This document shows positions 7,793 through 16,278 of a stretch of 64,000 nucleotides of DNA, in pieces; position 1 is the stretch's first letter, and every line of letters starts with the position of its first letter. Source of the DNA: Streptomyces sp. TRM70350 (GTDB taxonomy: Bacteria; Actinomycetota; Actinomycetes; Streptomycetales; Streptomycetaceae). The translations under genes were made by a program, and so were the position numbers. The stretch covers positions 62,001 to 126,000 of the forward strand of contig NZ_JAHUXH010000007.1 in assembly GCF_019219825.1 (NCBI RefSeq). Direction: 5' to 3'. The notes under the pieces are model-generated. The model searched no databases, was not told where the DNA came from, and saw only the letters and a list, made by a program, of their open reading frames with translations.

Positions 7793-8941
7793 ATGGCAGG
7801 CCTCAAGGACGCCACCGCGATCGTCGGCATCGGCCGGACCGCCTTCGCCAAGCACCTCCCGGAGGACGAACGGACCCTCGCCTGCCGAGCCGTCCTCGCC
7901 GCCCTCGACGACGCCGGGATCGCGCCGGGCGAGGTGGACGCGCTGGCCTCGTACACCATGGAGGAGACCGACGAGGTCGAGCTGGCGAAGGCCGTCGGGT
8001 TCGGCGACCTCACCTTCTTCGGCAAGGTGGGGTACGGGGGCGGCGGTTCGTGCGCGACCGTGGCGCATCTCGCCGCCGCGATAGCCGCCGGGCAGGCGAC
8101 CGTGGGCGTGGCCTGGCGGTCACGGAAGCGGGGCAGTGGGCCCCGGCCGTGGACCAACACGGCAGTTCAGCTGCCCACTCCGGGGCAGTGGACGCGGCCC
8201 TTCGGGCTGCTGCGGCCCGTGGACGAGATCGCCATGCTCACACGGCGCTACCTGCACGAGTACGGGGCCACGCGCGATCACTTGTTCCATGTGGCCCTCG
8301 CCTGCCGGAACCGGGCCAATCAGAATCCCGCCGCGATCATGTACGACCGGCCCCTCACCCGCGAGATGTACATGACCTCCCGCTGGATCAGCGAGCCGCT
8401 CTGCCTCTTCGACAACTGCCTGGAGACCGACGGGGCGCTGGCCTGTGTCGTCGTCTCGCGGGAGCGGGCGCGGGACTGCCGTCAGCGGCCCGTGTACGTG
8501 CACTCCGCCGCGCAGGGGCTGCCCGCCCAGCACCACGGCATGGTCAACTACTGGAACGACGACCCGCTCACCGGGCCCGCCTGGACCGCCGCCCGGCATC
8601 TATGGAAGCACGCCGACCTCACTCCACAGGATGTGGATGTGGCACAGATCTACGACGCGTTCACACCGCTCGTCCTGCTGTCCCTGGAGGGTTACGGGTT
8701 CTGCGGGCGGGGGGAGGCCGGGGCGTTCACCGAGGGGGGCGCGCTGGAGATCGGCGGGCCGCTGCCGATCAACACCGCCGGTGGGGGGCTGAGCGAGGCC
8801 TACGTCCATGGGTTCAACCTCATCACCGAGGGCGTGCGGCAACTGCGCGGGACCAGTACCGCCCAGGTGCCGGGCGCCGCGACCTGCCTGGTCACCGCCG
8901 GTGAAGGGGTCCCCACGTCGGCGCTGCTGCTGAGGAGTTGA
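7793..8941 (+). CDS. Lipid-transfer-type thiolase (Ltp2/SCP-x-like) family protein
   Basis: A 382-residue thiolase-fold protein of the Ltp group. It begins with a KDATAIVGIGRTAFAKHL strand, has a Gly-rich segment GYGGGGSCATVAH where thiolases carry their nucleophile, and a late AQIYDAFTPLVLLSLEGYGFCGRGE block followed by NTAGGGLSEAYVHG. Ltp proteins paired with a DUF35 partner act as retro-aldolases in steroid side-chain cleavage; here the partner gene follows after 9 bp. GGAGGTG lies ahead of the ATG at 7793. It is the first gene of a three-gene operon with the DUF35 protein and an enoyl-CoA hydratase. It is paralogous to 17549-18718. Confidence 0.88.
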   Translation: MAGLKDATAIVGIGRTAFAKHLPEDERTLACRAVLAALDDAGIAPGEVDALASYTMEETDEVELAKAVGFGDLTFFGKVGYGGGGSCATVAHLAAAIAAGQATVGVAWRSRKRGSGPRPWTNTAVQLPTPGQWTRPFGLLRPVDEIAMLTRRYLHEYGATRDHLFHVALACRNRANQNPAAIMYDRPLTREMYMTSRWISEPLCLFDNCLETDGALACVVVSRERARDCRQRPVYVHSAAQGLPAQHHGMVNYWNDDPLTGPAWTAARHLWKHADLTPQDVDVAQIYDAFTPLVLLSLEGYGFCGRGEAGAFTEGGALEIGGPLPINTAGGGLSEAYVHGFNLITEGVRQLRGTSTAQVPGAATCLVTAGEGVPTSALLLRS

Positions 8942-8950
8942 GGAGCGAGC

Positions 8951-9361
8951 ATGCTGAGTCCCGTCATCGACCCCGAGGGCGCCCCCTTCTGGCGGTACGC
9001 CGCCCAGGGCGAGCTGCGTGTCCAGGCCTGCGCCGACTGCGGCGAACTGCGCTTCCCGCCCCGCCCGTGCTGCCCGCACTGCCAGTCCTTCGCGGCCGAG
9101 TGGCGCCGGATGTCCGGGCTCGGGCGGATCTGGTCGTACGTCGTCCCGCATCCGCCGCTGCTGCCCGACTACGCCGAGCAGGCGCCGTACAACGTGATCG
9201 TGGTGGAGCTGGCGGAGGCGCCGAGGATACGGCTGGTCGGCAACCTCGTCGCCCGTCCCGGCGCGCGCCTGGACTCCATTGCGCCGGAGCGCGTCCGGAT
9301 CGGCGCGAAGGTGCGGGTCGTCTTCACCGGCGACGGGCTTCCGCAGTGGGTGTGCGCGTGA
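8951..9361 (+). CDS. DUF35 zinc-ribbon/OB-fold protein, probable partner of the upstream thiolase
   Basis: A 136-residue protein with a rubredoxin-like zinc ribbon (CADCGELRFPPRPCCPHC, two C-x2-C pairs) at about residues 28-48. A DUF35 OB fold follows (WRRMSGLGRIWSYVVPH, then a C-terminal VRVVFTGDGLPQWV). Such proteins bind CoA thioesters and form complexes with Ltp thiolases, as in the ChsH2/Ltp2 systems. The ATG follows GAGGAG, 9 bp after the thiolase stop. Its own stop overlaps the hydratase GTG by 4 bp, so all three genes are coupled. Confidence 0.88.
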   Translation: MLSPVIDPEGAPFWRYAAQGELRVQACADCGELRFPPRPCCPHCQSFAAEWRRMSGLGRIWSYVVPHPPLLPDYAEQAPYNVIVVELAEAPRIRLVGNLVARPGARLDSIAPERVRIGAKVRVVFTGDGLPQWVCA

Positions 9362-10131
9362 GCGGCCTCCGGGTCAGCGCGGACCAGGGCACCGGCGTCG
9401 CCGTCGTCACCCTCGACCGGCCCGCGCGGCTCAACGCCATCGACCTCGCGACGGCCGACGAACTCGCCGCGGCCTGGCGGGAGTTCCGGTACGACGACTC
9501 CGTGCGGGCCGTCGTCCTCACCGGGGCCGGGGAGCGTGCCTTCTGCACCGGCATCGACCGGGACGTCTCGGTGCCGCAGCCGGGATCGCCGTACATGCAG
9601 GACGATCCGCTGCTGAGGGCCGGGCCGAAGGCGAACGACCTGTGGAAGCCGGTCGTCGCGGCCGTGGGCGGGATGGCCTGCGGCGGGGCCTTCTATCTGC
9701 TGGGGGAGGCCGAGTTCGTGATCGCGGACGAGACGGCCACCTTCTTCGACCCGCACACCACGTACGGGATGGTCAGCGCGTACGAGTCGATGCTGATGGC
9801 GCGGCGGATGCCGTACGGGGAGGCCGCCCGGATGGCGCTCATGGGGACCGCGGAGCGGATCTCGGCGCGGCGGGCGTACGAGGTGGGGCTGGTCTCCGAA
9901 GTCACCCCGGCCGGTGCGGCGTTGGCGGCGGCGACCGCCTGTGCCACGGTGCTCGCCGGGTACCCTCCCGAGGCCGTCCAGGGGACCGTGCGGGCCCTGT
10001 GGGCGGGCCGGGAGGCGGCACTTGCGGCGGCGTTCGCGCAGGCGCCGGCGCTCATCGCGCTGGGCAACGCGCCGACGCAGCTGCAGACGGAGCTGTTCGG
10101 CGGGCGGCGCCGGGAGCACCGCACGCGGTGA
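9358..10131 (+). CDS. Enoyl-CoA hydratase/isomerase family (crotonase) protein
   Basis: A 257-residue crotonase. VAVVTLDRPARLNAIDL and RAVVLTGAGERAFCTGID mark the N-terminal part of the fold. VGGMACGGAFYLLGEAEFVIADETATF is the oxyanion-hole region (core MACGGAFYLL). The GTG at 9358 overlaps the DUF35 stop in a GTGA arrangement, and the conserved fold begins a few residues later. It probably hydrates an unsaturated acyl-CoA so that the thiolase/DUF35 pair can cleave the resulting beta-hydroxy product; this order is inferred from the operon. It ends about 150 bp before a very large inverted repeat. Confidence 0.88.
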   Translation: MSGLRVSADQGTGVAVVTLDRPARLNAIDLATADELAAAWREFRYDDSVRAVVLTGAGERAFCTGIDRDVSVPQPGSPYMQDDPLLRAGPKANDLWKPVVAAVGGMACGGAFYLLGEAEFVIADETATFFDPHTTYGMVSAYESMLMARRMPYGEAARMALMGTAERISARRAYEVGLVSEVTPAGAALAAATACATVLAGYPPEAVQGTVRALWAGREAALAAAFAQAPALIALGNAPTQLQTELFGGRRREHRTR

Positions 10132-10281
10132 GAGCTGCTCCGGCTGCTCGCGTGGCGGCTCTCGCTCACGCGGCGTAGCGTCATGGGTGAGCACGGTGAA
10201 GGCCGGGCTCGCCCGAGCGACGGCCGCCGTTCTGGAAATCCCTTCCGTGCGCCCGGTACGACGGCCGTCCCGTGGCGTCGG
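10132..10281. other. Intergenic stretch without a recognised gene
   Basis: Between the hydratase stop and the large palindromic element I see GC-rich sequence with several accidental open frames and no ribosome site or conserved protein. It looks like a 3' untranslated region. Confidence 0.5.
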
Positions 10282-10447
10282 GAGAGCCTGTGTCACATCC
10301 CCGGCCGGATCAGCGCACGTCGTCTGGTGCGTGCGATCGCAAGGCGCCGAGACGCCCTCGTGGCGGAGCCACATGGGCGTTTCGGCAACGCGGCGAGCGT
10401 GCGTGCCAGGCGGCGGGCGCCCGGCCGGGGATGTGACACAGGCTCTC
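10282..10447. repeat. 166-bp element with 27-bp perfect terminal inverted repeats
   Basis: The arms at 10282-10308 and 10421-10447 are exact reverse complements over 27 bp, starting GAGAGCCTGTGTCACATC. The interior folds further: GCCGAGACGCCC pairs with GGGCGTTTCGGC (11 of 12), enclosing GTGGC/GCCAC. The whole element could therefore form one long imperfect hairpin. It sits between two convergent genes, and its right arm covers the kinase stop codon. It could be a bidirectional terminator or a MITE-like mobile repeat. No obvious target-site duplication flanks it. Confidence 0.85.
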
Positions 10448-12812
10448 AGGCGGTGCGGGCCGTGCCCGTGCCCTTCTCCGCGTCGAGGGCGTACACACAG
10501 CGGTCCTTGCTGCACGCGTACACGATCCCGTCCTTGACGACCGGGGAGCCGGTGATCTCGCCGCCGGTGGCGAGTTTCCAGCGCAGCCGGCCGTCGTCGG
10601 CCTTGAGCGTGTACAGGAGGTGATCGGTGGCGCCGAAGTGGATGCGGCCCTCGGCGACCGAGGGGGCGCCCACGATGTCGCCGCCCGCCTGGAAGCGCCA
10701 CTTGGGCGTGCCGGTGACCGCGTCCAGGGTGTAGAGGCCGGTGCCGCTGCCGACGTGGACGTGACCGGCGGCGACCAGGACCGGCTCGACGGACGACCGG
10801 GCCTCGGTGGCGATGCGCCAGCGGTCGCGGCCGTCGGTGGCGTCGAGGGCGTACACCGTGCCGAGGTAGTCGGCGAGGTAGATGCCGCCGCCGGTGACCG
10901 CGGGGCCGGGCGCGAAGGCGGGCGGGGAGAGGAAGACGGCCGGTGCCTCGAAGTGCCAGCGGACGTGACCGCCGCCCGCGTCGACGGCGAGGACGCGGGT
11001 GCCCGCGGTGACGTAGACACAGCCGTCGGGGGCGGGCGCGACGCGGACCGGGACGCCGCCGCAGGAGGCCGCGTCGCCGATCGGGTACGACCAGCGCTCG
11101 TCGCCGGTGCGGGCATCCAGGGCGCGCAGGCGGGCGTCCTGCCAGACGTAGACGGTGCCGTCGTGGAGGGCGGGGCCGGCCTCGGGGGACTCGAAGTCGC
11201 TCTGGCAGCCGGTGATCTCCCACAGCTTGCGGCCGCTCGCGGCCTCCCAGGCCTGGACGCCGCCGCCGCGGGTGCCGGTGACGACGGTGCCGCGCTCGGC
11301 CTTCAGGGAGTACACCCAGGCGTCCGTGGACAGCCGCCACAGGTCGGCGCCCGCGCGGGCGTCCAGGGCGAACAGGGTGGGGCCGTCGGAGGCGTGGATC
11401 CGGCCGTCCGCGACCGCCATCGACCAGGCCACGTCCCGGGTCTTGAAGCGGCGCCGCCCGGTGGCCACGTCGAGGGCGTGCACCTCGAAGGAGGTGACGT
11501 AGACGAGGTCGCCGTCGACGGCCGGAGTGCCCCAGACGTCGTTGGACATCCGGAACCGCCAGGGCCGCCAGCCCGCCGGGCTCTCCGCGGGCACCGGGGG
11601 CGGTGGTGCCGGTACGGCGGGTTCGGCGCCGTTGACGCCGGGGCGCGGCTTGGACCAGGAGGCGGCCAGGCCCGCCTCGGGCGGGGGTGCCTTGACGGCG
11701 GCGGCACGGGCGTCGGCGACGCGCGGGCCGGGGCCGATGGGCACGGCGGCGCCGGCCAGCCGGACCGGGCCGCCGTCGGGGGCGCCGACCGGCGCGGGCA
11801 CCGGCGGGGCGGAGACGGGCGGCGACGGGACGACGGGGTCGTGCGAGGGCGGGGGCGGCACGGCGGGCGGGCGGGCGGAGCCGCGGCTCGCGCCGGACGC
11901 GGGCTTGGCGGCGGGGCGGCCGCCGCGGCGGGCCTCGATGAGGGCGACCGCCTTCTCGGGCAGCCACGCCGACGCCGTACCGCTGTCGTCGGAGCCGGAG
12001 CCGAACAGGTGCGGGGCGAGCTGGGCCTGCAGGTCGGCCGGGGTGGGGCGGGCCGAGGGGTCCATCTGCATGCAGGACTCGATCAGCGGGCGCAGCTCGT
12101 CGGGCAGGCCGTCGAGGTCGGGGCCCTCACGGAGCAGCATGAAGACCGTCTCGACCGGGTTGGCGCCGTGGAAGGGCGGGTGGCCGGTGGCGGCGAACAC
12201 CAGGGTCGACCCCAGCGAGAAGACGTCACTGGCGCCGGTGACGGAGCGCGAGTCCTTCGCCTGCTCGGGCGACATGTAGGCGGGGGTGCCCACGGCCACG
12301 TTGGTCATGGTCAGACGGGTGTTCGAGACGCCGGAGGCGATACCGAAGTCGATCACCCGGGGGCCGTCCTCGACGACGAGGACGTTGGAGGGCTTGAGGT
12401 CACGGTGGACCAGCCCGGCGCCGTGGATCGACTGGAGCGCCTCCGCGACGCCCGCGGCCAGCCAGCGCACCGCCTGGGCCGGGAGCGGCCCGCAGTCGTT
12501 CACTATCTCTTCGAGGGAGGGCGCGGGGACGTACGCGGTCGCCAGCCACGGCACGGCGGCGCGCGGGTCGGCGTCGACCACGGCCGCCGTGTAGAAGCCG
12601 GAGACCGCGCGGGCCGCCTCGACCTCGCGGGTGAAGCGGACGCGGAACAGCTGGTCCTCGGCGAGCTCCGTCCGTACGGTCTTGATCGCCACGCGCCGGC
12701 CGGACGCCGAGCGCGCCAGATAGACCAGCCCCATGCCGCCGGCCCCCAGCCGTCCCAGCACCTCGAACGGCCCGATCCGCCGCGGATCGTGCTGCGTCAG
12801 CTGATCCACCAC
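10446..12812 (-). CDS. Serine/threonine protein kinase with PQQ-type beta-propeller sensor
   Basis: A 788-residue protein. The N-terminal Hanks-type kinase domain (about 10-270) has the glycine loop [15 protein letters not shown], the VAIK lysine, [11 protein letters not shown] and [11 protein letters not shown] Pro/Ala-rich linker of about 120 residues follows. The C-terminal half is a run of PQQ/WD-like blades, with repeats of the form V-Y-V-x-D/S-x5-L-D-A-x-T-G-x3-W. No transmembrane helix is evident between them, unlike PknB-class kinases. The start is placed at GTG 12812, ten bases after GGAGG, rather than at 12851. The ligand and substrates are unknown; the propeller probably serves as a scaffold or sensor. 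Confidence 0.92.
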   Translation of the reverse strand: MVDQLTQHDPRRIGPFEVLGRLGAGGMGLVYLARSASGRRVAIKTVRTELAEDQLFRVRFTREVEAARAVSGFYTAAVVDADPRAAVPWLATAYVPAPSLEEIVNDCGPLPAQAVRWLAAGVAEALQSIHGAGLVHRDLKPSNVLVVEDGPRVIDFGIASGVSNTRLTMTNVAVGTPAYMSPEQAKDSRSVTGASDVFSLGSTLVFAATGHPPFHGANPVETVFMLLREGPDLDGLPDELRPLIESCMQMDPSARPTPADLQAQLAPHLFGSGSDDSGTASAWLPEKAVALIEARRGGRPAAKPASGASRGSARPPAVPPPPSHDPVVPSPPVSAPPVPAPVGAPDGGPVRLAGAAVPIGPGPRVADARAAAVKAPPPEAGLAASWSKPRPGVNGAEPAVPAPPPPVPAESPAGWRPWRFRMSNDVWGTPAVDGDLVYVTSFEVHALDVATGRRRFKTRDVAWSMAVADGRIHASDGPTLFALDARAGADLWRLSTDAWVYSLKAERGTVVTGTRGGGVQAWEAASGRKLWEITGCQSDFESPEAGPALHDGTVYVWQDARLRALDARTGDERWSYPIGDAASCGGVPVRVAPAPDGCVYVTAGTRVLAVDAGGGHVRWHFEAPAVFLSPPAFAPGPAVTGGGIYLADYLGTVYALDATDGRDRWRIATEARSSVEPVLVAAGHVHVGSGTGLYTLDAVTGTPKWRFQAGGDIVGAPSVAEGRIHFGATDHLLYTLKADDGRLRWKLATGGEITGSPVVKDGIVYACSKDRCVYALDAEKGTGTARTA

Positions 12813-13024
12813 TTGCCTGCCACCTCCCCGTACGAGCCGCGTCACCCACATATGTACGCGACCCCGTGCAGCGTCTCACCACCGCACCGCCGTGGCGGCA
12901 CGCACCCCGATTCTTCCTGTCCCGGCCACAGGTTGCGAACCCGGTGACATATCGGGTGTTTCACCCCATACCCGGGCAAGCGGTGACGCAGAACCCGTCA
13001 GGTCGGCCGTGGATCAGCGGCGGG

Positions 13025-13759
13025 TCAGCGCTGGAGCACCGCGAACGACGCCCCCTGGTCGTCGGTGACCACCCCCACCGTGCCGTACGAGGTGTCGAGA
13101 GGTCCCGCCTGGATCCGGCCGCCGAGCCGGTTCACCTCGGCGAGCGCGGCCTCGCAGTCCGCCACCCCGAAGTGGACGAGGAAGTGCGGCGGCATCTCGG
13201 CCGGGAAGACGTCGGTGAGCGGGGCGCGGCCGAAGTCGGGCTCGGCGTCCGGCCCGAACAGGGCGTCGTGGAAGAGATCGCCGTAGAAGGTGTTGGCGGC
13301 GGCGGTGTCGCGGGCGTACAGCTCGGCCCAGGCGAACGCGCCGGGCGCGTGCCGCAGGCCGAAGCCCGGGTGCGTCCCCGGCTGCCACAGGCCGAACACC
13401 GCGCCCTCGGGATCGGTGACCAGCGCGGCGACGCCCAGCTCGCCGACCGGCATCGGCGCGGTGACCACCTGACCGCCGGCCGCCCGGATCCGCGCGGTGA
13501 GCGCCTCGGCGTCCGGCGTCGCGAAGTACACCGTCCAGACGGTGGGCAGCCGGCCGTCCACCTTCTGCGCGAGCGCGGCGACGGGCTCGCCCTCGTGGTA
13601 GGCCCACACGGTTCCGCCGTACGACGGCTCGAAGGACCACCCGAAGAGCTCACTGTAGAACCGCTTGCCCGCCTCAAGATCGGCGAGCTGCGCGTCCACC
13701 CAGCACGGGACGCCCTCGGTGTACGCCGCTTCGCGAGGAGATGTGCTGTTTTCGGCCAT
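13025..13759 (-). CDS. VOC family protein with two glyoxalase-like domains
   Basis: A 244-residue protein with tandem vicinal-oxygen-chelate domains. The first spans about 15-125 (GVPCWVDAQLADLEAGKRFY to LVTDPEGAVFGLWQ). The second spans about 135-244 (FAWAELYARDTAAANTFYGD to DDQGASFAVLQR). It resembles the CFP-30B/hydrolase-associated VOC group common in actinomycetes, whose substrates are mostly unknown. The ATG at 13759 is the first in frame with the conserved part. It is a single gene, 212 bp upstream of the kinase on the same strand. Confidence 0.88.
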   Translation of the reverse strand: MAENSTSPREAAYTEGVPCWVDAQLADLEAGKRFYSELFGWSFEPSYGGTVWAYHEGEPVAALAQKVDGRLPTVWTVYFATPDAEALTARIRAAGGQVVTAPMPVGELGVAALVTDPEGAVFGLWQPGTHPGFGLRHAPGAFAWAELYARDTAAANTFYGDLFHDALFGPDAEPDFGRAPLTDVFPAEMPPHFLVHFGVADCEAALAEVNRLGGRIQAGPLDTSYGTVGVVTDDQGASFAVLQR

Positions 13760-13881
13760 GCCGCCAAAGTAACGGCGCCGTCCGCACCCCGCTCACCGGC
13801 CACACCGCGCCCCGATCCCCCGTGCACCCCATTTGCAGTCGGCCGAATCGCGCTCCCATCACCCCTCGGTAAGCTGACGAC

Positions 13882-14529
13882 ATGACAGGACAAGTGCGTA
13901 CCGTCGACGGCCGCGTGGCCGGTCGGCGTGGGCAGGCGACGCGGCAGAAGCTGCTCGACTGCCTCAGTGAGATGCTCAGCTCCTCTCCGTACCGGGACGT
14001 CAAGGTCATCGATGTCGCCCGGAGGGCGGGCACTTCGCCCGCCACCTTCTACCAGTACTTCCCGGACGTCGAGGGCGCCGTCCTGGAGATCGCCGAGCAA
14101 ATGGCCGCCGAGGGCGCCGGATTGACGGAACTGCTGGAGGGCCGCTCCTGGACGGGCAAGGCCGGCTGGCAGACCGCCCAGGAACTGGTCGAGGGTTTCC
14201 TGGAGTTCTGGCGCAAGAACGACGCCATCCTGCGCGTCGTCGATCTCGGTGCCGCCGAGGGGGACAAGCGGTTTTACAAGATCCGCATGAAGATCCTGAA
14301 CTCCGTGAACAACTCCCTGGTGGACGCCGTCACCGAACTCCAGTCCAAGGGCCGCGTCGACAAGGACGTGAACCCGGCGGCGATCGCCGGTTCCCTGGTC
14401 GCGATGCTGGCGGCGGTGGCCTCGCACCAGAAGGGCTTCCAGAGCTGGGGCGTCAAGCAGGCCGAACTCAAGCCGAACCTGGCCCTGTTGGTGTATCTGG
14501 GCATCACCGGAAAGAAGCCGACCAGGTAG
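13882..14529 (+). CDS. TetR/AcrR family transcriptional regulator
   Basis: A 215-residue regulator. The N-terminal helix-turn-helix (about 12-60) contains GQATRQKLLDCLSEML and VIDVARRAGTSPATFYQYF, the TetR recognition helix. The C-terminal all-helical ligand domain includes FWRKNDAILRVVDLGAAEGD and a KPTR end. It is monocistronic. The start region contains CTGACG-ACA-TGACAG (13874-13888), a degenerate copy of the window's recurrent palindrome overlapping the ATG. It is therefore a candidate for the regulator of that regulon, although its neighbours are not catabolic genes. Confidence 0.9.
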   Translation: MTGQVRTVDGRVAGRRGQATRQKLLDCLSEMLSSSPYRDVKVIDVARRAGTSPATFYQYFPDVEGAVLEIAEQMAAEGAGLTELLEGRSWTGKAGWQTAQELVEGFLEFWRKNDAILRVVDLGAAEGDKRFYKIRMKILNSVNNSLVDAVTELQSKGRVDKDVNPAAIAGSLVAMLAAVASHQKGFQSWGVKQAELKPNLALLVYLGITGKKPTR

Positions 14530-14617
14530 CCGCGACCACCCCTTTCTCCTTTCTCCCTTTGCCAAGTCCTGTCAGGCAGGCCGTGGTCCACCGGGGTGGG
14601 TCACCGCCTGTCCCACA

Positions 14618-15070
14618 TCACGCCGGCAGCGGCCGGTCCTTGACCACGTGCTTCATCACCAGCGTGGAGGTGAGCCGCTGCACCCCCGGCAGCGTCGCCA
14701 GCCGCTCGTCGTACAGCCGCTGGAAGGCGGCGAGGTCCCGGGTGGCCACCCGCAGCAGATAGTCCGGCTCCCCGAACAGCCGCTGCGCGTCCAGGACGTG
14801 CTCCACCTCGCTGACCGCCCTCTCGAACTCGGCGACCGTGTCCCGGTCCTCCTGCCGCATGGACACGAAGACCAGCGCCTCGAAGGTCAGCCCGACGGAC
14901 CCAGGATCGACCACGGCCCGATACCCGCTGATCGCTCCCGACCGCTCCAGCTCCCGCAGCCGCCGATGACACGGCGAGACACTCAGCCGCACCCGCGCGG
15001 CCAGCTCGGTCACGGTCAGCCGCCCGTCCTGCTGCAGCTCCGCAAGAATCTTCCGGTCCATGTCATCCAT
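14618..15070 (-). CDS. Lrp/AsnC family transcriptional regulator
   Basis: A 150-residue regulator with an N-terminal winged helix (DDMDRKILAELQQDGRLTV, VRLSVSPCHRRLRELERSG) and a C-terminal RAM ligand-binding domain (VFVSMRQEDRDTVAEFE to RLTSTLVMKHVV). The start MDDMDRK at 15070 was chosen because longer in-frame starts extend into the divergent promoter. It is transcribed away from a LysE-type exporter with 82 bp between the starts. This is the usual arrangement of an Lrp-type activator controlling an amino acid exporter. GGGGAAGATTCTCCCC just upstream is a near-palindrome and may be its site. Confidence 0.92.
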   Translation of the reverse strand: MDDMDRKILAELQQDGRLTVTELAARVRLSVSPCHRRLRELERSGAISGYRAVVDPGSVGLTFEALVFVSMRQEDRDTVAEFERAVSEVEHVLDAQRLFGEPDYLLRVATRDLAAFQRLYDERLATLPGVQRLTSTLVMKHVVKDRPLPA

Positions 15071-15152
15071 GGGGAAGATTCTCCCCCAGAAACCGCGATC
15101 ATGGGGGAACTTCAGAAACACTTTCGGGCGCTTTCGACCTAATCTCGCCACC

Positions 15153-15773
15153 ATGGACTCCGCGACCCTGATCTCCTTCCTCGCCCTCGACCTGCTGCTG
15201 GTGTGCGTACCGGGCGCGGACTGGGCGTATGTGATCTCGGCCGGTCTGCGCGACCGCTCGCCGGTCACGGCGGTGGCGGGCCTGGTCAGCGGCTATGCGC
15301 TGCACACGCTGCTCGCGGCGGCGGGCCTGGCGGTCCTGGTGGCGGGATCGCCCGCCCTGCTCACGGCACTGACGGTGGTGGGGGCGGCGTATCTGGTGTG
15401 GCTGGGGTGGGGGGTGCTGCGCCGCCCGGGCACGCCGGCGGCCGGGGACGACGCCCCGGTGGCCGGGCGCCGGGTCTTCCTGCGCGGCGCGATGATCAGC
15501 GGGCTCAACCCCAAGGGGCTGCTGCTCTACCTCTCGGTGCTCCCGCAGTTCCTCGTCCTGGGACACGGGCACCTGCCGGTCCCGGCCCAGACCGCCGTCC
15601 TCGGGCTGGCGCACATGGCGTGCTGTGCCGTGGTCTACCTCGGCGTCGGGCTCGCGGCGCGCGCGGTGCTGGGGGCGCGGCCGACGGCGGCCAGGGCGGT
15701 GGCGCGGACGTCGGGGGCGGCGATGCTGGGGATCGGGGCGTTTCTGCTGGTGCAGCGGCTGGCGACGCTGTAG
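15153..15773 (+). CDS. LysE family translocator (amino acid exporter)
   Basis: A 206-residue membrane protein with about six hydrophobic helices. The family signature appears early (LLLVCVPGADWAYVISAGLRDR, core PGADWAYV) and again mid-chain (MISGLNPKGLLLYLSVLPQF, core NPKGLLLYLSVLPQF). It starts at ATG 15153, as longer starts lie in the regulator's promoter. It likely exports an amino acid or homoserine-lactone-like compound across the membrane. It is divergent from, and probably controlled by, the Lrp/AsnC regulator next to it. Confidence 0.92.
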   Translation: MDSATLISFLALDLLLVCVPGADWAYVISAGLRDRSPVTAVAGLVSGYALHTLLAAAGLAVLVAGSPALLTALTVVGAAYLVWLGWGVLRRPGTPAAGDDAPVAGRRVFLRGAMISGLNPKGLLLYLSVLPQFLVLGHGHLPVPAQTAVLGLAHMACCAVVYLGVGLAARAVLGARPTAARAVARTSGAAMLGIGAFLLVQRLATL

Positions 15774-15807
15774 GGAGCTACAGCGGGTCGTCTTCGTACG
15801 AGCGCGA

Positions 15808-16278
15808 TCACTTTCGTACGAGCCGGAAGAGCCGGATCTCGCGCGTCACCCGCGCCTGATACGTCGCGTACGGCGGCCAGAACGCCACCACCGCCCGCCA
15901 GGCCGCCGCCCGCTCCTGTCCCGCCAGCAGCCGGGCGGTGACGGGGATGTCCCGGCCCTTGAAGTCGATCTCGGCGTCGGGGTGGGCGAGGAGGTTGTGG
16001 GTCCAGGCGGGGTGACCGGTCCGGCCGAAGTTGGAACCGACCAGGATCCAGCTCCGCCCGCCCTCCTCCGGCATACAGGCGAGCGGCGTACGGCGCCGCC
16101 GCCCGCTCCGCGCGCCGGTCGAGGTCAGGATCACGCCCGGCAGCAGCGTCGCGCTGAGCAGCACCTTTCCTCGGGTGAGGCGGTGGACGGCCCGGTCCAG
16201 GGCGGGCATGACGTAGGGGGCGGCCTTCGCGAAGCCCCTGGTCGAGGACACCTTCTGGACGATCCCGGCGACACCCAT
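15808..16278 (-). CDS. Ddn-type F420-dependent nitroreductase family protein
   Basis: A 156-residue split-beta-barrel protein of the deazaflavin-dependent nitroreductase (Ddn) family. VILTSTGARSGRRRRTPL is the F420 phosphate-binding loop. WILVGSNFGRTGHPAWTHNLLAHPD is the central signature (core SNFGRTGHPAWTHNL), and a PPYATYQARVTREI tail follows. Its ATG overlaps the stop of the upstream acyl-CoA dehydrogenase by 1 bp (TGATG-type coupling at 16278), so it is coexpressed with a putative catabolic enzyme from the operator-bearing promoter at about 17479. By family it transfers hydride from F420H2 to quinones or enones. Confidence 0.88.
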   Translation of the reverse strand: MGVAGIVQKVSSTRGFAKAAPYVMPALDRAVHRLTRGKVLLSATLLPGVILTSTGARSGRRRRTPLACMPEEGGRSWILVGSNFGRTGHPAWTHNLLAHPDAEIDFKGRDIPVTARLLAGQERAAAWRAVVAFWPPYATYQARVTREIRLFRLVRK

